A stretch of DNA of 64,000 bases, taken from positions 21,968,860 to 22,032,859 of the forward strand of contig JASEVX010000012.1 of the NCBI GenBank assembly GCA_031761405.1. Reading direction: 5' to 3'. Source of the stretch: Serripes groenlandicus. Its lineage: Eukaryota; Mollusca; Bivalvia; Cardiida; Cardiidae. Below, piece after piece: positions 22,848-35,752 of this stretch. Positions within the stretch are counted from its first letter, which is position 1; every line of letters starts with the position of its first letter. The notes beneath the pieces were generated by a model that worked only from the letters and a program-made list of their open reading frames with translations, did not search any database and was not told where the DNA came from. The position numbers were made by a program, and so were the translations under genes.

Positions 22848-23772
22848 CCCTTTCCCACTTACAACAAATCTGCTGCTGACATCTTGGAAAATATCTAGAC
22901 AAAAAATTAGAAAATGAAAGTACAAAAGCAATTTTTGCTATTGTCACAATGTTTTCAAAAGTTGTCTGCTGCAGGAAGTGTCCTCACATAAAGAAAGGGT
23001 AAGTCCTGGCTTGGACTCATACCAAAGACTTTAAAATTGTAGTACATGTAATGGCTTTCCCTCCGTGGTGCTCAGGATTGTTGTGTCTAGCATTACGACT
23101 GAGTTGCTTGTTGTGGGATAAGTAGACCGTTAGTGCCTGGTTACTTACCAAGAAAACTCATTGATATAACTTAACAACCTTTGAAAGCAGTTTAAAACTT
23201 GTTACAAACAAACAAATCTTTACAGGGACGATATTTCTCTTCATCTGCCCAATGTTTGCTTTGGAAAGGTTGATCTTTGGCATATACATTTTTGGTTGGA
23301 TTTGTAATTTTTCACAAAACAATTCCTGTTAATTCAATTGTTAACCTTAACAGTTGGTTAGTTTTCTGCTGTTGTTTACCCTAGCACTAGGCTACATCCA
23401 TTTGGCGAGCATAAACAATGTTAACAGGGATGAACAAGCTTCATTTCCTTTATAACAATTGAATATTCTATTTATGTAATATCGAGTATATTTTGGAAAT
23501 GCAATTTACATTATATTTGTCCAATGTCCTGCGACCAGTCCAAAACAAAAAATTCAGACCACGGATCGTAATTGCTTTGAAACATTACACACTTATTGGA
23601 TGAAATCAAATGACCTTGCAGGACAAGTCCCATAAATCTGCATTAGATTTTGACTGAATTATGCTCCTTTTGGGATATAAAAATACCTACACGGAGGTTA
23701 CCAATGACTCAGTACATGCGCGTTGGTCGACCTTCACTGTCCAAACAAAACAATCACCTGGTAAGGCCATTT

Positions 23773-26411
23773 TTTAGCTTGACTTTTGAAAAAAACGAGA
23801 GCTATTGTCATGACCCTTGCGTGGTTGGCGGCGGCGTGGTCGTCCGGTTAAGGTTTTTTGTTCAGCTTTTTTAGATCACCTAGAGCCAAAGGCTCAAGGT
23901 GAGCTATTCTGATCACTTTTTGTCCGTCTGGTGTCGTCCGTCGTTAACATTTAGACATTTAGATCATCTCCTCCTTAACCACTTGACCAATTTCAACCAA
24001 ACTTCACAGGAATGTTCCTTTGGTGAACCTCTTTCAAAATTGTTCAAAGATTTAAATTCCATCGAGAACTTTGGTTGCTGCAGCAACAGAAAAGTGGAAA
24101 ATTGCCAAATCTTAAGAAATCTTCTTGTCCAAAAGTACTGGCCCTATTTGAAAATTATTTTGCACAAATGTTCCTTGGGGTACCCTCTACCAAGATTGTT
24201 CAAATATTTCTGATTCGTTGAAAAACATGGTCGCCAGGGGGCGGAGCTTATTTTCCTTATATGTGCATTGCTAAAACTTTAAAAATCTTCTTGTCCAAAA
24301 GTACTGGCCCGATTTGAAAATTATTTTGCACAAATGTACATTGGGGCACCGTTACCAAGATTGTTCAAATATTACCGATCGGTTGAAAAACATGGCCGCC
24401 AGGGAGCGGAGCTTGTTTTCCTTATATGTGCATTGTTAAAACTTAAAAAAAAATCTTCTTGTCCAAAAGTACTGGCCCGATTTGAAAATTATTTTCCACA
24501 AATGTTCATTGGGGCACGCTTTACCAAGATTGTTCAAATATTTCCGATCGGTTGAAAAACATGGCCGCCAGGGGGCGGAGCCTGTTTTCCTTATATGTGC
24601 ATTGTTAAAATTTTAAAAATCTTCTTGTCCAAAAGTACTGGCCCGATTTGAAAATTATTTTGCACAAATGTTCCTTGGGGCCTTTACCAAGATTGTTCAA
24701 ATATTTCCGATCCGTTGAAAAACATGGCCACCATGGGGCGGATCTTGTTTTCCTTATATATGCATTGTTAAAACTTTAAAAATCTTCTTGTCCAAAAGTA
24801 CTGTCCTGATTTGAAAATTATTTTCCACAAATATTCCTTGGGGCAATCAAAGATTGTTCAAATATTTCTGATCGGTTGAAAAACATGGCCACCAGGGGGC
24901 GGAGCTTGTTCTCCTTATATGTGCATTGTTAAAACTTTGAAAATCTTATTGTCCTAAAGTATAAGCCATATTTGAAAATTATTTTGCACAAATGTTCCTT
25001 TGGGCATCCTTTACCAAGATTGTTCAAATATTTCCGATCTGTTGAAAAACATGGCCGCCAGGGGGTGGAGCCTGTTTTCCTTATATGTGCATTGTTAAAA
25101 CTTTAAAAATCTTCTTGTCCAAAAGTACTGGCCCGATTTGAAAATTATTTTGCACAAATGTTCATTGGGGCACCCTTTACCAAGATTGTTCAAATATTTC
25201 CGATCCGTTGAAAAAACATGGCTGCCAGGGGGCTAAGCTTGTTTTCCTTATATGTGTGTGCATTGTTAAAACTTTGAAAATCTTCTTGTCCAAAAGTATA
25301 AGCCCAATTTGAAAAAAATTATTTTGCACAAATGTTCCTTTGGGCACCCTTTACCAAGATTGTTGAAATATTTCCGATCGGTTGAAAAAAATGGCCACCA
25401 GGGGGTGGACCCTATTTTCCTTATATGTGCATTGTTAAAACTTTAAAAATCTTCTTGTCCAAAAGTATTGGCCCAATTTGAAAATTATTTTGCACAAATG
25501 TTCATTGGGGCACCCTTTACCAAGATTGTTCAAATATTTCCGATCCGTTGAAAAAACATGGCTGCCAGGGGGCTAAGCTTGTTTTCCTTATATGTGCATT
25601 GTTAAAACTTAAAAAATCTTCTCATCCAAAAGAATTTTCTTAGGTGCAATATGTCCAATCTGTTGAAAAACATGGCCGCCAGGGTTGCTGCGGCATCAGA
25701 AAGGGGGCAAAATGTCCAAGCTTTAAAAATCTTCTTCTTTGAATCTGCATGTCAGATTCCAATATAGTTTGGTAGAAATGTTCCTTAGGTGAGCCTCTAC
25801 AAAGATTGTTCAAGGCATACTGTTTGGTTGAAAAACATGGCAGTCAGGAGGCATCAGAAAAGGGGCAAAATGACAAAAATTGGAAATTCCATTTTTTTTA
25901 AGTTCTTGTCTGATATTAAGGAAATTGAATATAAATCCTACTTCAGTGATCCTCTACATTTAATTTGTTCAAGCCGTTTTGATTGGTTACAGAATCATAG
26001 CAAGCTCGCGTCATCACAAAATGGGTAAATTGAACTTTTAGCTACAAATGACAACTCCTACCATTCCACTTGACCAATTTCAATGTTACTTCACAGGAAT
26101 GTTCCTCTTTCAAAATTGTTCAATGACTTGCATTCTGTGTAGAACCTTTGTTGCTGCAGCATCAGAAATTGAGAAAGCTCTTGTTAGATTTCAAGATAAA
26201 AATGGCTTTTACTGATAAACTATTTCTTTAACTGAGTGTCCACTCCTTGCAGTTTCATTTGAACTCCTGATCAAATTTTCACAGATATTTGCAGTTAAAT
26301 ATTTGCTTCTAATTAACTATCATTCAGGTGATCGATTTAGGGCCATCTTGGCCCTCTTGTTTCTATTTTCTATCAGTCGAGCGTCTGTGCCGTACGCGGT
26401 GCTCTTGTTCT
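23773..26411 (+). mobile_element. HINE-like element carrying a nested array
   Basis: Head TTTAGCTTGACTTTTGAAA at 23773; 3' end at 26381-26411 with GCGTCTGTGCCGTACGCGG (stem GCGT/ACGC) and GTGCTCTTGTT. The element at 23871-26363 fills its middle. Confidence 0.55.
23871..26363 (+). mobile_element. Helentron-like element with ~165 bp tandem array
   Basis: Head TTAGATCACCTAGAGCC, AGGTGAGC and GTCCGTC; about nine units of ~162-170 bp between 24100 and 25620 built on TCTTCTTGTCCAAAAGTACT, TTTGCACAAATGTTC, CCGATCGGTTGAAAAACATG and GCCGCCAGGGGGCGGAG; eroded units to 26300; tail CAGGTGATCGATTTAGGGCC then ATCTTGGCCCTCTTGTTT. Confidence 0.78.
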
Positions 26412-26838
26412 GCATTTAATTCAAGCAATACTTGATCCAACTTGATTTATCTTACTATGGTATCAAGCCAATATCTCAGATACCACTGTTGACCATGACC
26501 CACTTTCCGACATACAACAAATCTTCAGCAGAAGAATTTAAAAATATAGTGACAAAAATATGAAAAATCTCCTTAAAAGATAGCTTAGGTGTTAATTATT
26601 AAAGTTGAAAACATTGTGGCCAAAGGAAAAATTTCTCATCATGAGCAATTTCACCTTTGGCCACAATGTTTTCAAAAGTCGCCTGCTGCTATTGCCTTAG
26701 TGTCTGCAGGTGGGCCTATATTGACCATATCACCAGCCTATAGACAAATATAAGTTTCTTATATCATGCTTCATTCAGCATCTGCAGGTGGGAAAGAGTA
26801 AAGGACAGCTTGTTATTGTTTTGCATGTACATTTTCAG

Positions 26839-26974
26839 GGTCCCTGATGCTGGACTTGGAAGCCACAGACCTAGTCACAATCATACACAGAACCGTGGAG
26901 AGCATGGTGATCCACGATCAGATCCCCTCTGAGGTCAGTGGTCAAGTGATGAGAACCCTGCTGATGAAGCATAA
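26839..26974 (+). CDS. SLC4A2-like: Anion exchanger, exon 7: cytoplasmic domain
   Basis: Residues 342-387. Reads SLMLDLEATDLVTIIHRTVE then SMVIHDQIPSEVSGQVMRTL and LMKHK. Matches the AE2 block LLDLDQQTLPGVAHQVVEQM and its DQI-x(8)-VLRALLLKH continuation; this region forms the core of the dimeric cytoplasmic domain in band 3. Phase 1 in, phase 2 out, strong donor AA|GTGAGT. Confidence 0.95.
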
Positions 26975-29119
26975 GTGAGTGATACTAGTCTTTTCGGTGG
27001 CTTGCTCACTTTTAACTTTGCTGTTGTGAATCTTTTTTATTGTGAAGTATAGATAATCTCTTATTAACAGAACAGCTTCTTTGTAACTAAACCCTTTTCC
27101 AACATGCAGAAATGATTTGATACATTTGCAGCAGACAAGTTTGAAATTATCAAGGGGAAAAATATTGAAAATCTCTGTAAATCAAAGTAAAATTATTAAA
27201 TGAAGTTGAAAACAATGTGGCGAAAGGATAAAGAATTGTTCTTTAGCAGCAATTTCTTGTTTTTAACAAAATATTTTTTATAAGTCGTCTGCTGAAGATC
27301 CATCAAAATTAGTCTTGAGGGGGAAAAGGGTTAAGGTTAATCTATATACAGTATTTGAATTACAGATTTTTCTAAATAAAAAATAGATTAAATTAATTTT
27401 TAAAAAATCATCATAATAGACTATGTAAAGTTAACTGTTTAGCTGAAGTGCCATTTCAATAGTTATTTGCATTAAAAATATTTGAGGGGAAAAAAAATGT
27501 TGTTAAATGTTATATTTTGAAAATGGAAATGTGATTGTGTTGCGATGAAAAAATATTGAGGGATAAGGAGAAATTGCCTGTTTCCTCCTTTTGCCACAAT
27601 GATTTAATCTGCTGATTGTATTAGAGAAGGGCTCAACCTGCCAGGAAACTAGGTATTCTTTTGGACCAAGTTTTAGGGGGCTACAGCTCTTACATACTGA
27701 TGAACCATTTGTCATTAACCTTTCCCACTTAGAGGCGCATTTTGTCACCAGAAATCATAAGCTATTAACCCTTTCCCACATGTAGACGCTTTCTGACACC
27801 TTTGCAGCAGATGACTTTTGAAAACTATGTGATGAAAGAAGAAATTGCTCAAAACAAGCAATTTCTCCGTTTGCCACAATGTTTTCAACCTTTTTCAGTA
27901 ATTTTACCTTCATTTATGGGGATTTTCCATGTTTTTGCCTAGATCTGTCTGCTGCAGATTTGTTGTATATCGGAAATGGGGGGTTAAAAACATTTTGTGT
28001 GGCAAAAGGAGAAACTGTGCTTAATGAACAGTTTCTCCCTTTTCCACAAAGTTTGCAACATTTTTGAATAACTTTACATTGATTTGTAGAGATTTTCATA
28101 CGTTTACCTGGATGTTTTTAAAGTTTCCTGCTGCCGATTTATTGTATGTGGGAAAGTGTTAACAAAAAATGCTTATAATAAGTTCTTCCAGTTGCAAAAT
28201 ATGATGTTCCATGTTTCATAGTTCAGTAGTTTTTCAGAATGCATAGAAACATTTCGAGTTACATGTCTATATTTGTTTTATATATGCTTTTAAACAAATA
28301 GTGCTACAGAATTTCAACTTGTATGAAATGTGTAATCATAATGGCGCTGACCTATATTTTTAGTCATTATTAGTATCATAAGTAAGCAAGTAAATTTACA
28401 TGATATCAAATCAAATTCGTAAAGTTCTGAGAAGGGTATGATTAATAAAAATAAATTCATTTGCGGACATTTCTGCTTTGTAAGAATTTAATTTTCTGAT
28501 CATATTTACCTGGAAATGCTAATTTAAAGGATTCAAGCAAATCACTGGTTAATAAGGTCAACCTAGAAATTACAATGTATTTTAAAAAAAAAATTGCCTA
28601 AGTTTGCAATATTTATAGCTATGTATATATTTTTTTTAATCATTACTATGTAAATTTCTGAAACAGATATTATTAATAAAACAAATGCATTTATGGACAT
28701 TTTAGCCTCGTAAAAATTCAATTACCTAGGAATGATAATGTAAAGGATTTAAGCAAATCACTGGTTAATAAGATTTATAGTAATTACCATGTATTTGCAA
28801 ACCTTTTTGCTTTCAGTTTGCAATATTTGTAGTTGCACACATTTTTCTCCTCCAAAATATTTCTGTTTCCTACTGTAATAATGAATTAAGTAATTGTCAA
28901 GACAGTTTATCTTTTTCATAGTTGTTCATGTTTAATAGCTTAAACATTGATATGTCTTTGATTGTTTTGGGATATTTTATAGACAGTTTTGTAGTTTTTG
29001 TTTCCGAGGCTTGTTTATAAGAAATCAAAACAATAGTCATTAAAGGGGTTGTATTTTGTAATTTTCATTTTCATTTTTAAACAGCTCTTCTGTTATTTTT
29101 TACACCACAATGATTTCAG
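26975..29119 (+). other. Intron 7
   Basis: TTAA-MITE remains at 27088-27335, 27530-27640 (partial), 27764-27985 and 27985-28160; then an AT-rich part with a local tandem duplication (28436-28588 repeated at 28670-28800, sharing AAGCAAATCACTGGTTAATA). Acceptor GATTTCAG. Confidence 0.65.
28436..28800 (+). repeat. Local tandem duplication, ~230 bp apart
   Basis: Two diverged copies share GATTAATAAAA, GGACATTT, AATTTAAAGGATTCAAGCAA and CACTGGTTAATAAG. No MITE lies inside, unlike the exon-edge duplications. Confidence 0.65.
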
Positions 29120-29200
29120 ATTTGTCGAGACTGAGAATGCAGTGCAAGCCTTTTTGACGCGTACAAAGTCCTCGATGAATCTTTTGGGCATGGATGACAG
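29120..29200 (+). CDS. SLC4A2-like: Anion exchanger, exon 8: short cytoplasmic-domain exon
   Basis: Residues 387-414. Completes a Lys codon with exon 7 and reads FVETENAVQAFLTRTKSSMN then LLGMDD; phase 2 in, phase 2 out, donor AG|GTTGTA (weak). It takes the place of the AE2 segment after LLLKHSHPSDEKD that leads into a variable serine/glycine-rich linker. The length of 81 bases is a multiple of three and the phases are equal, so skipping it would keep the frame. Confidence 0.78.
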
Positions 29201-30337
29201 GTTGTAGTTTAGGCAAACAATTAGTGAATGATGCTTAACATTTGATTAATGAACACTTCAGTATATACAGCCTGTTGTTAGTTATTTTTTGTTTTGATTT
29301 GAGCTTTGCCATACAAAAACGGTTCTTGTGTTATATACACATTTTGTACAGGCTAATTTTCTTGTTAAAACATGCAACTCTGATGGCTTATTTTTTATTT
29401 TTAATGTATTGTTACTGTAAATAGAACAGTGTAAATTTCTAGAAATAGCACAGCTGACCTCTGGACTATTTTAAGTAACATGGTACATTGTACCATTTTA
29501 TTTTTAGTAACAGTAAATATTCAGACACCTCTGCATTTAGCAGCCTGATGTGTTTTCCTCGTTAAAATAGTTTAATTCATTAGAGTCGAAAAAGGAAGAA
29601 TGACTAGTTTTTGTTGTGCAAAGCCCAAATATTGATTTAATATCACAAAGTTCTTTAAACAGGGTTTTTAGTTTCACATTACAGACCACTATCTATGGAC
29701 CCATCTCTGTATAGATTACTTAATGATTAACCTATTCACTGGTAACACTCTTTGTTTGCTATACCCTTTCCCACAAACAACAAATGTGCAACAGACGACT
29801 TTCAACATCTACCTAATAACAAGGACTGTCTTTTAACATGAAAGTATATTTTTTGAAAAGTGTTAAAAACATTGTGGCATATGGAGAAATTACTCATCAT
29901 GAGCAATTTCTCCATTTGTCATAATGTTTTTAAAAAGCTGTCTACTGCAGATGTGTCAAAATGCATATTGAGCAATTTCTCCGGTGGCCACAATGTTTTC
30001 CACTCTATTCAATGATTAAACTTTTATTAATAGAGATTTTCCATACTTTTGCCTGGATGTTTTCAAAGTTGTCTGCTGCAAATTCAGAGTATGTTGGAAA
30101 GTAATCATAGGCCTTCTTTGATTATCTAATGGTAGATTTGAATTGTGTTTATCATTCTTATGGTTTTATGGTATATTCATAGCTTAGCCCTATCCAAGAC
30201 ACATTTTGACATGTTTTCAGCAGAAGACTTGTATATATTGTGGCAAAATGATAAATTGCTCATCTTTCTTCATTTGCCACTATATTTAAAACTCTATTCC
30301 ATAATTGTAATAAGATTTATACAGCTTTTCCATATTA

Positions 30338-30491
30338 TCTTAGTCACTCCACACTTATGTCCCTCGAAATGGCCAAATCTATTAACATTGTTCGCTCACT
30401 AAATTTGCCTGATGTACAACCAATTATAATTATACTTGATCTCAAAAAACCGGGACGGGCGTATTTTATGACAGTTGGCGCTCTTGTTTTC
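30338..30491 (+). mobile_element. Solo 3' end of the 12935-type repeat
   Basis: TATGTCCCTCGAAATGGCCA, ATGTACAACCAATTATAAT and the final GGCGCTCTTGTTTT match 13725-13891. The tandem array is absent. Confidence 0.65.
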
Positions 30492-31398
30492 ATTTGTAGA
30501 GTTTTCAATATTTGACTATATGCTTTTTTCTCCCAACTTATAGATGCATTCTGATGCATTTGCAGCAGACAACTTTTGAAAACAGTGTGACAAAGGCAGA
30601 AATGTCTCATATTGAGCAATTTTTCTTCTTGCCACAGTGTTTTCTACTCTATAGACTACAAAAATATTCCATTGTGGAGATTTTCCATATCTTTGCCTAT
30701 GATTTTGTGTAGTGGCAAAGGGCTTAATGTCGTCTGCTGCAGCTTTTGTGTATGTTTGGGCTAAATGATACAAAGATTAACCCTTTCCCACATACAGCAA
30801 ATCTGCAGCAGACGACTTTGAAAACCTATGTACAAAAACTCTTAAAATCTCGATAATTGACAGTTTAATTGTTAAAAAGAGTTATTTTCGAAATTCGTCT
30901 GCTGCAGATGCTTCAAAATCCGTCTATAAATTGGAAATGGTTAAGGGATGACCAAAATGAAAGATTTTGCGACAATACTTTTGATTGGGACGGGAACATC
31001 GGTGCCCGTACTTACATTTGAGCCATACTCTAGGAAAGTCAGTCATAGGATATTTGCAAACCGTGTCAAGTCCAGATCAATTTGTTTATCCAAATATTAT
31101 GGCTATGAAATTAAAGGCCTTTGGCAATTGGCTTTGTTGAAGTGTCGTTGTGGAAGCCTGTTGCTTGCTATTTAACACTTTCCCACTTACAAAAAATCTG
31201 CAGCAGAAGACTTTGAAAAAATCAAAGTCAAAATATTGAAAATCTCAATAAATTAAAGTATTATAATTGAATATTGTTGAAATGTTATGGCAAATGGAGA
31301 TATAGCTCACCATAAGCAATTTCCCCTATTGCAACGATGTTTTTCTAGGTCGTTTTCTGCACATGCATTGAAATGTGTCTGCAGGTGGGAAAAGTTTA

Positions 31399-31900
31399 AT
31401 TTATGCCTTAATACCTTTTTGTGATGTTAAACCATAGCTTTCAACTGACAAAGTTTGTTTTTCTTTGACAAAATGTTTTTTGCCAAGCTTATTAAGCATT
31501 TCATAAGTAAAAAAAATATGCAGACGTATATTGGCCAACATTTTTTTCTTAAATTGAATGAATTTTTGGCAAATTGGCAATAATTCTAAATCCTTTCCCA
31601 CATACAATCAATCTGCAGCAGATGACTTTGAAACCATGTAGGCAAAAATATTGAATATCTCTATTAATGAACATTTTATAAATGAAAACATTGCAAAAAG
31701 AGAAATTGCTCATAAGTCGTCTGCTGCAAATAGGTTGAAATGCGTCTGCAGAATCAGGAAAGGTTTGATTCATGCCTTAATTCCATTTTGGGATATAAAA
31801 CCTTAACTTGCTTTCAGTTGTCAAAGTTGGTTTTACTTTGACAGATTTGTTTTTGCTTGCTTATGTTGCTTCATAAGTAAAATAATATGCAGACATGAAT
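31399..31900 (+). repeat. Tandem duplication with MITE between copies
   Basis: 31399-31540 and 31768-31900 share TATGCCTTAAT, TTTCAACTGACAAAGTTTG and CATAAGTAAAA-AATATGCAGAC. A further piece, GGCAAATTGGCAATAATTCT, recurs at 31566 and 32110. A TTAA-MITE lies between the copies. Confidence 0.65.
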
Positions 31901-32606
31901 TGCTCATTGTAACAGACTTAAAGCTTTAACCCTTTCCCACATACAGGCGCTTTCTGACGCTTCTGCAGCAGACGCCTTTTGAAAACTTTGTGACAAAAGA
32001 ATAAATTGCTCAAAGTCGTCTGCAGCAAGATTTATTGTATGTGGGAAAGGCGTAACTTGGCCAACATGGATTCTCATAATTAATGAATACAACTGACATC
32101 ATCAATTTCTGACAAATTGGCAATAATTCTAAACCATTGTCTTGTCTTCTCGGTAGTAATGGCTATCCCTCCTTGGCGTTCAGGATTGAGGAGAAAGCAT
32201 TAAAACTGACTGGCTGGTGTCAGGATAAATGGACCAGTAGTACTGGTAACGTACACAGGAAAAAACATGATTTAAAACTGATAAATTGTTGGAAGCAGCG
32301 TACAAACTATTCTGCTTGGAATAATAACATCCTGATGCAAGAACAATCCTAGAACACAAAACAGTGGTTCAATGAAATGGCCATCAATTATAATAGCTCT
32401 TAAATCCGAGCAATCAGCTGCTTACCAATTAGTCTCTTTAACCTTTTCCACTTGCAGTTGAAACTGCAGCAGACAACCGTTGAAAACAGTGTGGCAAAAG
32501 AAGAAATTCCTGATGATGAGCAATTTTTTCTTTGCCACAACATTTCAACTCAATTCAATTATTATACATTCATTTATAGGGAGTTGCCTTGTTTAAGCAC
32601 ATATAT

Positions 32607-32856
32607 TCGAGGGCTTATGGCATGAAACAGTTGTAACTAAAATTGGTATTTTTTTACCAAGGTTCATCACCTCGCCATAAAGTGTTTATAAGCGTTAAAT
32701 CTTTATTCTTGGAAAACAAAGAAAATTTAGGTGCCATTGCTCATTCTGAGCAATGGCACCCAAATTTGCATTGTTTACAAAGGGGTCAAAATTGCCCCTA
32801 AACCAGGGTTTTCAAAATAGGATTTTAGTTACAACCGTTTCATGCCAAGCCCTCGA
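32607..32856. mobile_element. Foldback MITE, 250 bp
   Basis: Ends TCGAGGGCTTATGGCATGAA and TTTCATGCCAAGCCCTCGA are inverted repeats of about 40 bp with mismatches. At the centre is a second hairpin with stem AGGTGCCATTGCTCA/TGAGCAATGGCACCC. It is flanked by TAT on both sides and splits an older TTAA-MITE. Confidence 0.78.
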
Positions 32857-33309
32857 TATTGAATATCTCTATAAATGAAAGTATATTTAATTGAATAGAG
32901 CTGAAAACATTTTGACAACATTAGAAATTTGTCTTTCTTTTGTAAAGCTTTTCCATAATTTTCTCTAAATGTTTTCAAAGTTGACTGCTGCTTATTTGTC
33001 CATTGCAAGTAAAGGTTATTAAATAAACTTAGCATGGAGGTTAAAGTTATTGTGCCATGGACATGAGTGACATGTAGGCCGAATGTAGCCAGGTGTTATG
33101 ACAATTAATGCAGATTTGTTGCATGTAGGAAAGAGTTTAAAAGAAATCAGTCACTTCATCTTATTCCATCTAACTTGTAGATTCAACAGACATTTTACCT
33201 TTTACCAGCTATCTTTGCTTCTTGTTGGGTGAAAAAGGACCATAATTGATTGCTTATACTAATATTTCTTTTGTCAATCTATGAGTGTCCATTTGGCTTG
33301 ATTGAACCC

Positions 33310-33536
33310 TTAACCCTTTTGCTCATACGACAATTCTGCAGCAGAAGACTGAACATATTTTGTCAAAAAATGGAAAAACTCTATAATTGAATGGATAACC
33401 TATGACTAAAAGTGGAAAACATTGTGGCAAAAGGAGAAATTGCTCATTTTGAGCAATTTCTTATTTTGTCACTGTTTTCAAAAAGCCATCTGCTGCAGAG
33501 GCGTCAGAAAGCATCTTTATGAGGGAAAGGGTTAAC
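33310..33536 (+). mobile_element. TTAA-MITE, full length
   Basis: 227 bp; hairpin core GCTCATTTTGAGC; left end CCCTTTTGCTCATACGAC. Confidence 0.85.
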
Positions 33537-34240
33537 AGCTGAATTACTTATCATTGTAACATACATGATTCTGTGACTATAATAAAATGTTCATTTGTTG
33601 GTTTGTTGTTTCGTTCCAAATTGAATTAATAGCTGATAATAATGATAAAGCAGGCTGCATATACTGTTCCGTGTTTTGTAACTCTGTGTCTACTAATTTG
33701 GTTGATTGTTAACCTCATAGCTATGAATGTTTGCATGTTGTTTCTGAGATATGTGTTTAGCTGAAACCATACATGCAGTCCTAATTCAAAGGGTCAAGAC
33801 ATATGTTCAGCATTTCCCTTACCCTTTTCTCAAATACGAAGGCTTTCTGCTGCCTGTTCAGAAATTCGCCACAATGTTTTCAACTCAATAAAAAAAATAA
33901 TGCTTTCATTTATAGATATATTCCATATTTTCGCCTAGATGTTTTCAAAGTCGTCGTCTGCAGATTTTTTAAATGTGGGTTTATTTTCTTGACCCTATGG
34001 TGTGGTTAGTCTTGAGACTTACCAAACTTAGGCAATTGTCGTGTCGACCCACTGCAATGGGTATATTAGGGCATAAGCCAGAATTTCAAATATATCTGAA
34101 AGTTTTCCATCTCGTCTGCAGCAGAGATACTGGGTTAAAGCCTTTGAACTTAGGTCTGCAATTTTATGTAACTTTTTGGTTTTATGTAATTATATATAAC
34201 ATGCCCACTATTGTTTGATAGATATTACAGTCACAATTTA

Positions 34241-34425
34241 TTATACAGTGGAACCTGTGTATAAAGACCACCATTGGGAAAGTAACTTTCTGGTCTTTGT
34301 TCACAGGTGGTATTTAATTGCAGGGTCATTTAGGCAAAAAATGAGTCATCGGGAAACATAAAGTGTGGTTGCTATAGACAGGGAATTGCTATTCCAAGGT
34401 GGTCTTAAGCACAGGTTTGACTGTT
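34241..34425 (+). repeat. Dispersed repeat fragment (AGACCACC family)
   Basis: CAGTGGAACCTGTGTATAAA, GACCACCATTGGGAAAG and AGGTGGTCTTAAGCACAGGT; part of it recurs at 9759-9829. I recall similar text as a common dispersed repeat in molluscs, but cannot name the family. Confidence 0.5.
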
Positions 34426-34523
34426 TTATTACTATAACAACTCTTTATTTGGATAACTATTGGCTATTGCAACCTAAATTTGTTCAGAAAGTGTATTATT
34501 TGTTAAAATTGACTTGTCCATTT

Positions 34524-35498
34524 TTAGCTCACCTATGCACGAAGTGCAAAGTGAGCTTTTGTGATCACTGAATGTCCGGCGTCCGTCGTCGTCGTCTGTC
34601 CGTCCGTCTGTTAACAAATTCCTACAAATGACTTCTTCTACTAAATTAATGGACAGATTTCAAAATAACTTCACAGGAATGGTCCTTAGGTGGTCCCCTT
34701 TCAAAGTTGTTCAAAGAATTTAATTCCAAGTAGAACTTTGGCTGTTGCGGCATTAGAAAAGGGGAAAATTGCCAAATCTTAAAAAATCTTCTTGTTCATA
34801 AGTGTTGGCCCGATTTAAAAATTATTTTGCACAAATGTTCCTTGGGGCACCCCCTACCAAGCTTGTTCAAATATTTTTGATCCGTTGAAAAACATGGCTG
34901 CAAGGGGATGGGGCTTGTTTTCCTTATATGTGCATTGTTAAAACTTTAAAAATCTTCTTGTCCAAAAGTACTGGCCAAATTTCAAAATAACTTCACAGAA
35001 ATGGTCCTAAGGTGGTCCCCTTTCAATGTTGTTCAAAGAATTTATTTCCAAGTAGAACTTTGGTTGCTGCGGCATTAGAAAAGGGGAAAATTGCCAAATC
35101 TTAAAAAAAAATCTTGTCCAAAAGTGCTTGCCCGATTTAAAAATTATTTTGCACAAAATTTATGTTCCTAAGGGCACCCTCTATGAAGATTGTTTAATTT
35201 CGATCCGTTGAAAAACATGGCCGCAACGGGGCGGGGCTTGTTTTCCTTATATGTGCATTGTAAAATCTTTAAGAAACTTCTTGTCCAAAAGCACCTGCCT
35301 GATTTAAAAAATATTTGGCACAAATGCTCCTTGGGTGACCTTCTACCAAGGTTGATCAAATAAATCCGATCCGTTGAAATACATGGCCACCAGGGGGTTG
35401 CTTGTTTTCCTTATATGTATAGAGTAAAAACTTTGAAAACTATTGAAGTTCTATTAAATCAGGTGAGCGATATAGGGCCATCATGGCCCTCTTGTTTA
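34524..35498 (+). mobile_element. Helentron-like element, GGCCATGGCC family
   Basis: Head TTAGCTCACCTATGCACGAA, then GTGAGC and CCGTCCGTCTG; three to four ~180 bp units of the kind seen at 24100-25620; tail AGGTGAGCGATATAGGGCCA and TCATGGCCCTCTTGTTT. Both ends are intact. Confidence 0.8.
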
Positions 35499-35555
35499 CC
35501 CTTTATGACACATTTTGAAGCATCTGCAGTAGAAGGCTGTGACCAAAATATTTTC

Positions 35556-35752
35556 TTAACCCTTTTCCCACATACAACAAATCTGCAGCAATCTCTATAA
35601 TTAAATGGATAACCTATGACTAAAAGTGGAAAACATTGTGGCAAAAGGAGAAATTGCTTGTTTTGAGCAATTTCTTCTTTTGTCACTATGTTTTCAAAGA
35701 GCCATCTGCTGCAGAGGCGTCAGAAAGCGTTTAAATGTATGAAAAGGTTTAA
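35556..35752 (+). mobile_element. TTAA-MITE, left-deleted
   Basis: 197 bp; TTAA on both sides; about 40 bp lost near the left end (CTGCAGCA joins directly to ATCTCTATAATT). Confidence 0.75.

Larger units (their letters stand above)
22084..26838 (+). other. Intron 6
   Basis: TTAA-MITEs (22115-22340, 22621-22847, 22845-23005, 26500-26730), the tandem-duplicated exon 6 edge (22484-22566), and an unrecognised stretch 23010-23540 with only a weak SINE-like scrap near 23090. Then a triple nest: a fragment of the 19799-type array (23545-23700 and 26413-26500) split by another element (23773-26411), itself split by a large array element (23871-26363). Acceptor ACATTTTCAG. Confidence 0.65.

Noticed and set aside
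23899..24555. Coding exons in the 24 kb region
   Set aside because: The open frames recur in each tandem unit and are not conserved in frame between units.
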